In this document: one piece after another, positions 30,130 to 39,467 of the stretch
How the letters are laid out: the number at the start of each line of letters is the position of its first letter
Position numbering within the stretch: the first letter of the stretch is position 1
Source: Proteobacteria bacterium UBA2363
GTDB taxonomy: Bacteria; Pseudomonadota; Gammaproteobacteria; Xanthomonadales; UBA2363
Assembly: GCA_002344355.1 (NCBI GenBank)
Contig: DDTN01000046.1
Location: forward strand, 1-64,000
DNA length: 64,000 nucleotides
Direction of reading: 5' to 3'
Translations under genes and position numbers: made by a program
The notes under the pieces: generated by a model
The model's input: only the letters and a program-made list of their open reading frames with translations
The model's database searches: none
What the model was told of the DNA's origin: nothing

Positions 30130-31479
30130 TCAGCCGTCCGCCGCGGCCAGCGGCCGCGCGAACAGGTCGTGCTCGTCGCTGGCCAGGATCTCGACCTCGA
30201 GGAAGTCCCCCGGACGCACGCCGTCGGGCACCGCCTGGACGTGGACCAGGCCGTCGATCTCCGGGGCGTCGGCCTTCGAGCGGGCGGTGGCCAGGTCGTC
30301 CTCGACGGCGTCGACCAGCACGGTCTCGATGCGGCCCACGCGGGCGGCCAGGCGCGCCTGGCTGATCGCCGCCTGGCGTTCCATGAAGCGCGCCAGGCGC
30401 TCCTCGCGCAGCGCTTCCGGCACCGGGTCGGGCAGGGCGTTGGCGCTGGCGCCCTCGACCGGCGAGTAGGCGAACGCGCCGACGCGGTCGAGCTGCGCGG
30501 CGTCCAGGAAATCGAGCAGCTCCTCGAATTCGGCCTCGGTCTCGCCGGGAAAGCCGACGATGAAGGTCGAGCGGATCACCAGGTCCGGGCAGGCGGCGCG
30601 CCAGGCCTGGACCCGCTCGAGCACCCGCTCGACGTTGCCAGGCCGCTTCATCAGCCGCAGGATGCGCGGGCTGGCGTGCTGGAAGGGGATGTCCAGGTAG
30701 GGCAGCACCCGCCCGGCGGCCATCAGGGGGATCACCTCGTCGACGTGCGGGTAGGGATAGACGTAGTGCAGGCGCGTCCAGGCGCCCAGCTCGCCCAGGC
30801 CGTCGCACAGGTCGGCCATGCGCGTGCGCCAGGCCCGGCCGCGCCAGTCGCGCGGCGCGTACTTCAGGTCGACGCCGTAGGCGCTGGTGTCCTGCGAGAC
30901 CACCAGCAGTTCGCGGACGCCTGCCCGGACCAGGCGTTCGGCCTCGGCCAGCACCTCGTCGACCGGCCGCGACACCAGGTCGCCGCGCATCGACGGGATG
31001 ATGCAGAAGCTGCAGCGGTGGTTGCAGCCCTCGGAGATCTTGAGGTAGGCGTAGTGGCGCGGCGTCAGCTTGACGCCGATGTCGTCGCCGCGGCGCGGCA
31101 GCAGGGCGGTGAACGGGTCGTGCGCCGGCGGCAGCGCATGGTGCACCGCCGACATCACGCTGGCGTAGTCCTGCGGCCCGCTGATCGCCAGCACGTCCGG
31201 GTGCGCCTCCCGGATCAGCTCGGCGCGCTTGCCCAGGCAGCCGGTGACGATCACCTTGCCGTTCTCGGCCAGGGCCTCGCCGATCGCGTCCAGCGACTCG
31301 GTCACCGCCGACTCGATGAAGCCGCAGGTGTTGACCACCACCACGTCGGCATCGTCGTAGCTGCCGACGATGTCGTAGCCCTCGACGCGCAGCTGGGTGA
31401 GGATGCGCTCGGAATCGACCAGGGCCTTGGGGCAGCCCAGGCTGACGAAGCCGACCTTGGGCGGGACGGAAGCGGTCAT
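30130..31479 (-). CDS. rimO: Ribosomal protein uS12 methylthiotransferase RimO
   Basis: This radical-SAM enzyme adds a methylthio group to Asp88 of S12. The 449-residue protein has an N-terminal UPF0004 domain with cluster cysteines C16, C52 and C81 (SLGCPKALVDSE, NTCGFIESA, VTGCLGKR). The radical-SAM motif CNHRCSFC (152-159) with IIPSMRG follows, then a C-terminal TRAM domain from about 375. The SLGCPKALVDSE and IIPSMRG forms distinguish RimO from MiaB. It is divergent from the dienelactone hydrolase gene across 176 nt. Confidence 0.96.
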   Translation of the reverse strand: MTASVPPKVGFVSLGCPKALVDSERILTQLRVEGYDIVGSYDDADVVVVNTCGFIESAVTESLDAIGEALAENGKVIVTGCLGKRAELIREAHPDVLAISGPQDYASVMSAVHHALPPAHDPFTALLPRRGDDIGVKLTPRHYAYLKISEGCNHRCSFCIIPSMRGDLVSRPVDEVLAEAERLVRAGVRELLVVSQDTSAYGVDLKYAPRDWRGRAWRTRMADLCDGLGELGAWTRLHYVYPYPHVDEVIPLMAAGRVLPYLDIPFQHASPRILRLMKRPGNVERVLERVQAWRAACPDLVIRSTFIVGFPGETEAEFEELLDFLDAAQLDRVGAFAYSPVEGASANALPDPVPEALREERLARFMERQAAISQARLAARVGRIETVLVDAVEDDLATARSKADAPEIDGLVHVQAVPDGVRPGDFLEVEILASDEHDLFARPLAAADG

Positions 31480-31655
31480 GGGGAAAAAGGCGACGAAGAC
31501 GGGGAGGCATTATCGCGGATATCGGCTTCCCGGGCGCCCGGGCGCCGCTGAAGGCCGGCCGGAAGACGTGATGCCTGGCGGTTCCCGAATCGCCCTTCGA
31601 CCCGGGCCGTCCGGACACCCGGCGTATGATGGCGGCGGACCAGGCGGAGGGCGCG

Positions 31656-32321
31656 ATGGGCGAGGCGATCCGGATAGCCGGCGCGGGCATGCACTGCATC
31701 GGCGCCTGGCGCGCGCGACCGCAGGGCCGGGCGCTGGGCGGCGTGGTCGTGGTCCAGGAGATCTTCGGGGTCAACGCGCACATCCGCGCCGTCGTCGAGG
31801 ACTTCGCGCAGGCCGGCTTCGAGACCATCGCGCCGGCCCTGTTCGACCACGTCGAGGACGGCGTCGAGCTGGACTACGACGAGCCCGGCGTCGCCCGCGG
31901 CCGGGCGCTGGCCGCCGAGCTGGGCTTCGAGCGCGCCGTGGCCGGGGTCGCCGCCGCCGCCGAGGCGATCGCCTCGGCCGGCAGGATCGCGGCGGTCGGC
32001 TACTGCTGGGGCGGCACCGTGGCCTTCCTGGCCTGCACCCGGCTGGCGATGCCGGCCGTCGACTACTACGGCGGCCGTTCGCTGCCGTTCCTGGGCGAGC
32101 GGCCGCGCGCCCCGCTGCTGCTGCACTTCGGCGAACGCGACCCGCTGATCCCGCCCGAGGACGTCGAGCGCCACCGCCAGGCCCTGGCCGGCACCGACGC
32201 CACGATCCACGTCTATCCGGCCGGCCATGGCTTCAACTGCGACCGCCGCGCCGACCACGAACCCGCCAGCGCGGCCCTGGCCCGGGACCGGACCCTCGAC
32301 TTCCTGCGCAGGCACCTGTGA
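31656..32321 (+). CDS. Dienelactone hydrolase family protein
   Basis: This is a 221-residue alpha/beta hydrolase of the carboxymethylenebutenolidase type. It has QEIFG with E35, the nucleophile Cys117 in GYCWGG, Asp in FGERDPLIP and His191 in AGHGFNCD, which together form the Cys-Asp-His triad with the gating Glu. Chromosomal copies like this are widespread and their substrates are mostly unknown. Start 31656 is chosen for GGAGG 5 nt upstream; an ATG 30 nt earlier is less likely. Its TGA overlaps the GTG of the HIT-protein gene (GTGA), so the two are co-translated. Confidence 0.9.
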   Translation: MGEAIRIAGAGMHCIGAWRARPQGRALGGVVVVQEIFGVNAHIRAVVEDFAQAGFETIAPALFDHVEDGVELDYDEPGVARGRALAAELGFERAVAGVAAAAEAIASAGRIAAVGYCWGGTVAFLACTRLAMPAVDYYGGRSLPFLGERPRAPLLLHFGERDPLIPPEDVERHRQALAGTDATIHVYPAGHGFNCDRRADHEPASAALARDRTLDFLRRHL

Positions 32322-32731
32322 GCGACTTCCTGCTGCACCCGCAACTGCTGACCGACAGCCACCCCGTGTGCGAGCTGGCCCTGTGCTCGGTGCGGCTGAT
32401 GGACGACGCCCGCTTCCCCTGGCTGATCCTGGTGCCGCGCCAACCCTTCCTGCGCGAGCTGATGGACCTCGCCGCCGAGGACCAGCTCACCCTGCTGAAG
32501 GAAGTGAACCGCGCCGGCCGCGTCCTGCAGCGGCTGTACCCGGCCGACAAGCTCAACATCGCCGCCCTGGGCAACATGGTCCCGCAGCTGCATGTCCACG
32601 TGATCGCGCGCCGCCGCGACGACGAGGCCTGGCCGCGCCCGGTCTGGGGCGCAGGCAACGCCCGGCCGTACGCGCCGGACCGGCTGGGCCGCGATCTCGC
32701 CGCCCTGGCCACGGCGCTGACCGGCGCCTGA
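32318..32731 (+). CDS. HIT-domain protein
   Basis: The GTG at 32318 overlaps the stop of the dienelactone hydrolase gene. The 137-residue HIT (histidine triad) protein has NMVPQLHVHVIARRR with H92 and H94. The first His of the classical HxHxH is replaced in this branch (QLHVHV), and FPWLILVPRQPFLREL lies at 33-48. Such proteins are nucleotide hydrolases or transferases of the Hint/Fhit superfamily. The altered triad leaves activity uncertain. It has no signal peptide and is cytosolic. Confidence 0.88.
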   Translation: MSDFLLHPQLLTDSHPVCELALCSVRLMDDARFPWLILVPRQPFLRELMDLAAEDQLTLLKEVNRAGRVLQRLYPADKLNIAALGNMVPQLHVHVIARRRDDEAWPRPVWGAGNARPYAPDRLGRDLAALATALTGA

Positions 32732-32897
32732 GCCGGGGCCCGGGCCAACCCCGCGGGGGTCCGACTGCAATGCCGGACCCGGGGTGCGTCGAGGTGAACG
32801 CGGGCGCAACCTTCACGCCGGCTGCACGTCGCGGCGATTCCTCCCGGCGGCGCGGCGGCGTACGCTTGGGCCTCCCCCGATGCCAGGAGACCAGGCC

Positions 32898-33347
32898 ATG
32901 ACCCTCGTCCTTCATCGCTCCGCCCTCGCCGCCGCGGCCCTGCTGGCCGCGCTCGCCCTGCCCGGCACCGCCGCGGCGCAGACCATCGACTGCCAGATGC
33001 GCTTCACGCTGAGCGGCTGGTCGGCGTTCTTCAAGACCGCCTCGGGCAACGGCACGGTCAGCTGCAACAACGGCCAGCGCATGAACGTGCGGCTCAGCGC
33101 CAAGGGCGGCGGCCTGACCGTCGGCCGGCACACCATCGAGGACGGCCGCGGCGAGTTCACCGGCGTCTACGACATCTCCGAGGTGCTGGGCAGTTACGTC
33201 ACCGCCGAGGCCCATGCCGGCGCGGTGCGCTCGGCGACCGGCCGGGTGATGACCAAGGGCGAGGTGGCGATGGCGCTGAGCGGCACCGGCCGCGGCTTCG
33301 ACCTCGGCGTCGCGTTCGGCAAGTTCACCATCCGCCGCGCGCGCTGA
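32898..33347 (+). CDS. Exported 149-aa protein, unknown
   Basis: The protein has a clear signal peptide (about 1-27, ending AAAQ) and a single beta-rich domain with DCQMRFTLSGWSAFFKTASG, GTVSCNNGQRMNVRLSAKGGG and GRGFDLGVAFGKFTI. Two Cys (about 31 and 55) may form a disulfide. It is periplasmic or secreted. No family with a known function is recognised; the even strand pattern suggests a small lipocalin-like or sandwich fold. AGGAG lies 9 nt before the ATG. It is convergent with dcd. Confidence 0.75.
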   Translation: MTLVLHRSALAAAALLAALALPGTAAAQTIDCQMRFTLSGWSAFFKTASGNGTVSCNNGQRMNVRLSAKGGGLTVGRHTIEDGRGEFTGVYDISEVLGSYVTAEAHAGAVRSATGRVMTKGEVAMALSGTGRGFDLGVAFGKFTIRRAR

Positions 33348-33383
33348 GGCGCGACCGGCCGGCCGGCGCGACGGCGCCGCCGC

Positions 33384-33953
33384 TCAGGCGCGCGGCAGGG
33401 TGACGCCGCGCTGCCCCTGGTACTTGCCGCCGCGGTCGGCGTACGAGGTCTCGCAGGTCTCGTCGGACTGGAAGAACAGCATCTGCGCCACGCCCTCGTT
33501 GGCGTAGATGCGGGCCGGCAGCGGCGTGGTGTTGGAGAACTCCAGGGTCACGTGGCCCTGCCACTCCGGCTCCAGCGGCGTGACGTTGACGATGATGCCG
33601 CAGCGCGCGTAGGTGCTCTTGCCCAGGCACACCACCAGGACGTCGCGCGGGATGCGGAAATACTCGACTGTGCGCGCCAGTGCGAACGAATTGGGCGGGA
33701 TGATGCAGACATCGCCCTTGAAGTCGACGAAGTTGCGGGCGTCGAAGTCCTTGGGGTCGACGATCGTCGAGTTGATGTTGGTGAAGATCTTGAACTCGTC
33801 GGCGCAGCGCACGTCGTAGCCGTAGCTGGAGGTGCCCCAGGAGATCAGCCGGGCACCGTCCTCGCCGTGGCGCACCTGGCCGGGCGCGAACGGCTCGATC
33901 ATGCCGCGCTCGCTCGCCATCTGCCGGATCCAGCGGTCGGACTTGATGCTCAT
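33384..33953 (-). CDS. dcd: dCTP deaminase
   Basis: The trimeric enzyme converts dCTP to dUTP for thymidylate synthesis. The 189-residue protein shows the Dcd boxes: MSIKSDRWIRQMA at the N-terminus, SWGTSSYGYDVRC, CLGKSTYARCGI with the catalytic region around 110-135, LEFSNTTPLPARIYANEG with the active-site Glu, and SYADRGGKYQGQ. Length and ends match the proteobacterial enzyme, whose SWG.SS.G form is common outside Enterobacteria. It is divergent from the M14 carboxypeptidase gene, with 228 nt of GC-rich sequence between. Confidence 0.96.
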   Translation of the reverse strand: MSIKSDRWIRQMASERGMIEPFAPGQVRHGEDGARLISWGTSSYGYDVRCADEFKIFTNINSTIVDPKDFDARNFVDFKGDVCIIPPNSFALARTVEYFRIPRDVLVVCLGKSTYARCGIIVNVTPLEPEWQGHVTLEFSNTTPLPARIYANEGVAQMLFFQSDETCETSYADRGGKYQGQRGVTLPRA

Positions 33954-34181
33954 CGGTGCTCGCGCCTGTGCGTCGGGGCGCCAAATGTACCAGCACCCCG
34001 GGCGCGCCCGCGGCCTGCGGGCGGCCACCGCGCCGGGCGCGCCGGGACCCTCGCACGCCGCGCCCGGCGGAGCCGCGGCCACCGGGCGAGCTGCTAAGGT
34101 CGGCGCGGGAGGAGGGACCGGTGCCGTCGCGGCGACCAGGTATCCGCTCGTCCCGCGCTTCCACAACGACGAGCACCGCCC

Positions 34182-35882
34182 ATGACATTCCGCCCGCCCG
34201 CCCTGACGCTGCTGCTCGCGACCGCCCTCGCCCTGCCCGCCGCCGCCCAGCCGCCCGCGCCCGAGGTCCTGCGCATCGCCGCGCCGGACGCCGCCGCCCG
34301 GGATGCCCTGGCGGAACTGGCCGGCCACCTGGTGGTGGAGCCGGACAGCGGGGACGTGCTGGTCGAGGCCGATGGCGCCGTCCATGCCCTGCTCGCCCGC
34401 CTGGCCCTGGACTGGCGCCGCGACGAGGCGGCCAGCGCCGGCCTGGCCGCCCAGGTCCAGGGCGCCAGCCGCTCGATCCCCGGCTATGCCTGCTTCCGCA
34501 CGGTCGAGGAAACGCTGGCCACCATCGACGCCCTGGTGGCGGCGCACCCGACGCTCGCCAGCTACGTCGACATCGGCGAGAGCTGGCAGGCCGGCAACGG
34601 CCCGAGCGGCGCCGGCTGGCCGCTGCGGGTGCTGCGCCTGGGCAATACCGAGGTGCCGGGCGACAAGCCGCGCCTGTTCGCGATGTCGGCGGTGCACGCC
34701 CGCGAGTACAGCACCGCCGAGCTGATGACCCGCTTCGCCGAGCAGCTGCTGGCCGGCCACGGCGTCGACGCCGAGGCGACCTGGCTGCTCGACCACAACG
34801 AGTTCCACCTGCTGCTGCAGGCCAATCCCGACGGCCGCAAGCGCGCCGAGGCCGGCGTGCTCTGGCGCAAGAACGAGAACACCCAGGCCTGTCCGCAGGC
34901 CAACGCCAGCCCGACCAGCAACAGCCACCCGGGCATCGACCTCAACCGCAATTTCCCGTGGCGCTGGGGGGTCGGCACCGGCTCGAGCACCAGCGCCTGC
35001 AACGGCACCTACCGCGGGCCGTCCGCCGCCTCCGAGCCGGAGACCCAGGCGGTGCGCGACTATGTGACCGCGATCTTCCCGGACACCCGGCCGGGCGACC
35101 CGCTCGACCCCGCCATCGCCGCCGATCCCGACACCCGCGGCCTGTTCCTGGACGTGCACAGCTACTCGCGGCTGGTGCTGTGGCCATGGGGCTATTCGGG
35201 CAGTCCGGTGACCGGCAACGACGCCGCCCTGGTGCGCCTGGGCCGGCGCCTTGCCTGGTTCACCGAGTACACGCCGCAACGCTCCCTGAACCTCTACGCG
35301 ACCAACGGCACCACCATCGACTTCGCCTACGGCGAACTCGGCGTGCCGGCCTACACCCTGGAGCTGGGCCTGGCCTTCTTCGAGGACTGCGCCTACGCCG
35401 AGCAGACCCTGTTCCCCGACAACCTGGCCGCCCTGCGTTACGCGGCGCGCAGCCTGCAGGCGCCGTACCGGCTGCCGGCCGGCCCCGATGCCGACCAGCT
35501 GTCCGTCGACGCGGCCAGGGTGCCGCGCGGCGACCAGGTCACGATCACCGCCCGCATCGACGACAACCGGCTGCGCGCCGTGGGCGGGACCAACCCGTCG
35601 CCCCAGCCGCCGCCGGTCACCGTCACCGGCGCCCGGCTGTATGTCGGCACCCTGCCCTGGCAGGACGGCGCGACGGGGCTCGAGATGGCCGCCGCCGACG
35701 GTGCCTTCAACGCCAGCACCGAGACCGTGCAGCTCGGGCTCGACACCAGCGCGCTGGCGCCGGGCCGGCACCTGCTCTACGTGCAGGGCCGGACGGCGAA
35801 CGGTGCCGGACCGCCGGCCGCGCTGTTCCTGGAGGTGGTCGACGGCGACCGGCTGTTCGCGGACGGCTTCGAGTCGCCCTGA
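34182..35882 (+). CDS. Secreted M14 zinc carboxypeptidase
   Basis: This 566-residue protein has a signal peptide (1-22, PAAAQ). The propeptide-like region runs to about 95 and the M14 catalytic domain from about 100 to 430. Zinc ligands are H172 and E175 in AVHAREYST, with the third His near 325 in FLDVHSYS. Catalytic Glu lies near 393 in YTLELGLAF, and a substrate Arg-containing DLNRNFPW is present. A C-terminal beta-sandwich-like domain (about 445-555) follows, ending RLFADGFESP. The tail matches those of other exported proteins here. It is likely a secreted peptidase that removes C-terminal residues; specificity is unknown. Confidence 0.92.
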   Translation: MTFRPPALTLLLATALALPAAAQPPAPEVLRIAAPDAAARDALAELAGHLVVEPDSGDVLVEADGAVHALLARLALDWRRDEAASAGLAAQVQGASRSIPGYACFRTVEETLATIDALVAAHPTLASYVDIGESWQAGNGPSGAGWPLRVLRLGNTEVPGDKPRLFAMSAVHAREYSTAELMTRFAEQLLAGHGVDAEATWLLDHNEFHLLLQANPDGRKRAEAGVLWRKNENTQACPQANASPTSNSHPGIDLNRNFPWRWGVGTGSSTSACNGTYRGPSAASEPETQAVRDYVTAIFPDTRPGDPLDPAIAADPDTRGLFLDVHSYSRLVLWPWGYSGSPVTGNDAALVRLGRRLAWFTEYTPQRSLNLYATNGTTIDFAYGELGVPAYTLELGLAFFEDCAYAEQTLFPDNLAALRYAARSLQAPYRLPAGPDADQLSVDAARVPRGDQVTITARIDDNRLRAVGGTNPSPQPPPVTVTGARLYVGTLPWQDGATGLEMAAADGAFNASTETVQLGLDTSALAPGRHLLYVQGRTANGAGPPAALFLEVVDGDRLFADGFESP

Positions 35883-36108
35883 GCGGGTGCGCCCGCCTTC
35901 ATCGATCGCTCCCCGCGAAGAGCGGGTCGCGGAGGAACGGCGCGCGCCCACCGGGGCAACCCGCGGCGGCGCGGCTGGCGGTGCAGGCGGCATCCGAATT
36001 GCCGGCAGCTGCCCCGCCCCCGCGGCGGTGTGCTGACCTCCGGCCCATGCCCAAGCGGTTCGACGGTGTTGCAATGCCGGTCATCGACCCTTCCGCCCGA
36101 CCCGCACC

Positions 36109-36777
36109 ATGACAGAGACCGTTGCCGCCGTGCTGGCGCTGGCCGTCGTCGACAGCATCAACCCGTCGGCGCTGGTGGTGGCCATCTACCTGCTGACGCA
36201 GGCGAACGTGGTGGCGCGCCTGCTGGCCTACGTGGCCGGCATCCTGGCGAGCTATTTCGCGTTCGGCTGTGCCCTCATGCTCGGTGCCGGGGCGTTGTTC
36301 GAACGGTTCGGCGCGGCGCTGGACCATCCCGTGGTCTGGGGCATGCAGGCCGCACTGGGCGCGGTCCTGCTCGCCTGCGCCGTGTTCGCCCCCAAGCGCG
36401 GCCCGAATCCGCCGCCGCCGCCGCCCGCGCCGCGCGCCGGCGGCCTGGCCGGCATGGTGCTGCTCGGCGCGACCGTCACCGCGCTGGAACTGGTGACCGC
36501 GCTGCCGTACTTCGGCGCCATCGCGCTCATGGTCGGGGCCGGCCTGCCGGCGCCCGCCTGGCTGCCGCTGCTGCTGGTCTACAACCTCGTCTTCGTCCTG
36601 CCGCCGCTGGCCCTGCTCGGCCTCCACCTGGCGTTCGGATCGCGACTGCGTGACCGCTACGGCGCCTGGCAGGCGCGCCTGCAGGCCGGCGCCCGGGAGG
36701 CCCTGCTGTGGATCTTCGGGATCGTCGGGGTCGGGTTGCTGGTCGACGCGGCCGCCCGCTTCCGCGCTGCCGGCTGA
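36109..36777 (+). CDS. GAP/LysE-superfamily membrane protein
   Basis: The 222-residue inner-membrane protein has six predicted helices. The N-terminal LAVVDSINPSALVVAIYLL box with DSxNP is typical of the GAP/Sap and LysE-like exporters. A run of seven prolines (near 102-108) forms the central loop between helix 3 and 4. A role in small-molecule or cell-envelope export is possible; the substrate is unknown. It stands alone between the carboxypeptidase and the haem-propeller gene. The 226 nt upstream contain no obvious promoter. Confidence 0.8.
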   Translation: MTETVAAVLALAVVDSINPSALVVAIYLLTQANVVARLLAYVAGILASYFAFGCALMLGAGALFERFGAALDHPVVWGMQAALGAVLLACAVFAPKRGPNPPPPPPAPRAGGLAGMVLLGATVTALELVTALPYFGAIALMVGAGLPAPAWLPLLLVYNLVFVLPPLALLGLHLAFGSRLRDRYGAWQARLQAGAREALLWIFGIVGVGLLVDAAARFRAAG

Positions 36778-37245
36778 GCCCCGACCGGCCCGGCCCCGAT
36801 CGCCGCGCCGCGGCCGGCCCCCGCGCAGCGCCGCCGGGACCGGGGCCCGGTGGCGGCCGCCGGGACCGGCCCGGGCGCCTCACGGCGTTTTCCGCCGGTA
36901 TTGGACTTTTCAGATGTGTCCGGTTTTCCGGGTGCCCCCGGCCGGCCCCGCCAGCGAGCCCGCGGCTGCATTTTCCCTGGGCCCCAGCAGCCACTGCGGG
37001 GGGCGCCCGGCCCGCCGCGTTAACCGGATTCGATTCCACATCTGCGTGGCCGCATCGCAGCGCGGCACAGGAACTTGCTTCAAATTATTGAATACTCAGG
37101 TCTTTTCACCCGGGACCAGGTATCCGCGCGGTGCTGCCGTGCGCCCCGACACGGATTTGACCGGGCCAGCTGTGCGGTATTTAACGGAATACCCGGGGCA
37201 GCGCCTGTTATCGTCCGCCGCCTCCGCCTCCTCGTGACTCCCGCC
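36778..37245 (+). other. 468-nt gap upstream of the HZS-alpha-like gene
   Basis: The first 240 nt are very GC-rich and show no gene. From about 37020 the composition becomes AT-richer, with TTCAAATTATTGAATACTC around 37080-37097 and a promoter candidate at 37157-37184. No RNA gene or riboswitch fold is recognised. A frame open from 37075 runs into the downstream gene, but its signal peptide begins only at 37246, so the upstream part is more likely leader. Confidence 0.4.
37157..37184 (+). promoter_or_regulatory. Candidate sigma-70 promoter of the HZS-alpha-like gene
   Basis: TTGACC (37157-37162) and TATTTA or ATTTAA (37178-37184) are separated by 15-16 nt, slightly short. They lie in the AT-richer part of the gap, about 60 nt before the ATG at 37246. 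Confidence 0.35.
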
Positions 37246-39417
37246 ATGCGTCGTCTGCTTCCCCTCCTGGCCCTTTTCCTGGTCCCGCCGCCGACCGGCG
37301 CCTCGGAAACCCAATGCAATGGTGCGGGCCTGCCCGAACCGGTGCTGTTCGTCCTGCAGTATCCGGTGCCCAACGATTTCGGCAGCATCGGTTCGGTGTT
37401 CGCAAACCACCTGGGGGGCATCGGCAACGCCGGGCGCGGCGGCGACCTGATGATCTGCTATCCCAACGGCGCGCTGCGCAACCTGACCCGGGAGGCCGGC
37501 TTCGGCATGGTCGGCATGCAGGGCGGCCAGGCGATCTCGGTGCGCGACCCGCATGTGCACTGGTCGGGCCAGAAGGCGCTGTTCTCCATGGTGGTCGGCG
37601 CGCCCACCCAGCAGTACCAGGTGCGCAGCGACTACTGGCAGATCTACGAGGTCAGCGGCCTGGGCCAGGGCCAGGCCGCGACCATCACCCGGCTGGCGAC
37701 CCAGCCGGAGAACTACAACAACGTCGAGGCCGCCTGGCTGGCCGACGACAGCATCGTGTTCTCCTCGGACCGGCCGCGCAACGGCCAGCGCCACCTGTAT
37801 CCGCAGTTCGACGAGTACGAGTCGGCGCCGACGCCGACCGGCCTGTGGAAGATCGAGGCCGGCACCGGCCGCCTTTCCCTGCTGCAGCACAGCCCGTCCG
37901 GCTCGTTCCACCCGTTCGTGGACAGCTACGGCCGGCTGGTCTTCACGCGCTGGGACCACCTGATGCGCGATCAGCAGGGCGACAACCCGACCAGCAACCC
38001 GCACGGCGCCTTCAACTACGCGAGCGAGGCCGTCGACGCCGCCCGCCTGCCCGACCGCAGCGAAGTGTTCCCGGAACCGCGCCTGCCCACCGGCGTCTTC
38101 CACGGCAACCGCATCAACCACTTCATGCCCTGGATGATCCGTCCGGACGGCACCGGCGAGGAGTCGCTCAACCACATCGGCCGCCACGAGCTGCACGCCT
38201 ACTTCGAGGCCAGCATCAACACCGACCCGCTGATCAACCATTTCGGCGCGCCGTCGGGACGCAACAACGTGCTGCACCTGCTGCAGACCATCGAGGACCC
38301 GACCGCGCCGGGCCGCTACCTGTCGATCGACGCGCCCGAGTTCGGCGCCTACGCCTCCGGCCAGCTGGTCAGCTACCTGGCGCCGCCGCACCTGCAGGCG
38401 CGCAATCTGCAGGTCCAGTACCTGAGCGACCGCAGCGGCGCCGGCTTCCCGTCGCCGGCGCCGGCCGGCTTCGCGCGCTACCGCAATCCGGCGGTGTTCT
38501 CCGACGGCAGCCTGATCGCCGCGCACACCACGACCGCAGCCTATGCCGCCAACCTCGGCAACCTGGCCAATCCGCAGTCCTCGTACGCGTTCCGGATCCG
38601 CCGGCTGGTGGTCGGCGGCGACGGCCGGGTGACCCCGGGCACCGCGCTGACCCAGGGCATCACCCGGCAGGTCCAGTTCTGGAGCCCGGACGTGATGGTC
38701 ACCTACAACGGCCCGATGTGGGAGTTCTCGCCGGTCCCGGTGCGCGCGCGGCCGCGCCCGCCCGTGGTCAACGACCCGGGCCTGGAGGCGCCGGAGGCCG
38801 CCGCCTTCGCCCAGGCAGGCAGCAGCCTGGACTCGCTGAAGGCGTTCCTCAAGGCCTGGGACCTGGGCCTGGTGGTGGTGCGCGACGCCACCACCCGCGA
38901 TGGCCCGGATCGCCAGCAGCCGTTCAACCTGCGCGTGCCGGGCGGCGTCCAGACCGTCACCGGTACCGGCCAGGTCTACGACATCGCCCACTTCCAGGTG
39001 GTCCAGGGCGACCAGGTGCGCGGCTACGGCGGCACCGCCAACCCGCGGCCCGGCCGCCGGGTGCTGGCGCGCTGGCTCAACGACGCCGCCGCCGTCCGCT
39101 TCAATCCCGGCAACCCCGGTGGCCCGCCCGGCTCGGTGGCGATCGCCGCGGACGGTTCGGTGGCGATGTTCGTACCGGCGCGTCGGGCGCTGTCCTGGCA
39201 GGTCAACGCCCCGAACGGCGAGCCGGTGGTGCGCGAGCGCTACTGGCTGACCGTGCAGCCCGGCGAGGTCCGCGCCTGCGACGGCTGCCACGGCGCCACG
39301 CCGACCAACCAGGTCGGCCAGGGTGCGGCGCAGAACACGCCGCTGGCCCTGCGCGAGCTGCTGACCTGGTTCGAGGCCACCCACGACCGGGTGTTCACGG
39401 GCGGCTTCCAGCCCTGA
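37246..39417 (+). CDS. Secreted HZS-alpha-like beta-propeller protein with CXXCH haem site
   Basis: The 723-residue protein has a signal peptide (about 1-20, ending TGAS). The central part has PD40/TolB-like strands (SIVFSSDRPRNG, GLWKIEAGTGRL, PWMIRPDGTGEE), suggesting a beta-propeller. The C-terminal portion (RERYWLTVQPGEVRACDGCHG) carries a c-type haem motif C678-DG-C681-H682. This last arrangement is characteristic of proteins with the hydrazine synthase alpha-subunit domain, found widely outside anammox bacteria with unknown function. The sequence ends DRVFTGGFQP, like other exported proteins here. A ThuA-like gene follows after 50 nt. Hydrazine synthesis itself is not implied, since no partner subunits are present. 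Confidence 0.75.
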   Translation: MRRLLPLLALFLVPPPTGASETQCNGAGLPEPVLFVLQYPVPNDFGSIGSVFANHLGGIGNAGRGGDLMICYPNGALRNLTREAGFGMVGMQGGQAISVRDPHVHWSGQKALFSMVVGAPTQQYQVRSDYWQIYEVSGLGQGQAATITRLATQPENYNNVEAAWLADDSIVFSSDRPRNGQRHLYPQFDEYESAPTPTGLWKIEAGTGRLSLLQHSPSGSFHPFVDSYGRLVFTRWDHLMRDQQGDNPTSNPHGAFNYASEAVDAARLPDRSEVFPEPRLPTGVFHGNRINHFMPWMIRPDGTGEESLNHIGRHELHAYFEASINTDPLINHFGAPSGRNNVLHLLQTIEDPTAPGRYLSIDAPEFGAYASGQLVSYLAPPHLQARNLQVQYLSDRSGAGFPSPAPAGFARYRNPAVFSDGSLIAAHTTTAAYAANLGNLANPQSSYAFRIRRLVVGGDGRVTPGTALTQGITRQVQFWSPDVMVTYNGPMWEFSPVPVRARPRPPVVNDPGLEAPEAAAFAQAGSSLDSLKAFLKAWDLGLVVVRDATTRDGPDRQQPFNLRVPGGVQTVTGTGQVYDIAHFQVVQGDQVRGYGGTANPRPGRRVLARWLNDAAAVRFNPGNPGGPPGSVAIAADGSVAMFVPARRALSWQVNAPNGEPVVRERYWLTVQPGEVRACDGCHGATPTNQVGQGAAQNTPLALRELLTWFEATHDRVFTGGFQP

Positions 39418-39467
39418 GCGGTCGCCAGCCCCGGGCCGCACCGGCACGGCGCCGTCCGCGGCTGCCG

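Noticed and set aside
37075..37245. N-terminal extension of the haem-propeller gene by 57 codons
   Set aside because: The signal peptide starts at 37246, and the upstream codons contain promoter-like AT-rich sequence rather than coding signal.
37246..39417. Anammox-type hydrazine synthesis locus
   Set aside because: Only an alpha-domain-like protein is present; no beta/gamma subunits or hydrazine dehydrogenase genes, and the organism type does not fit.
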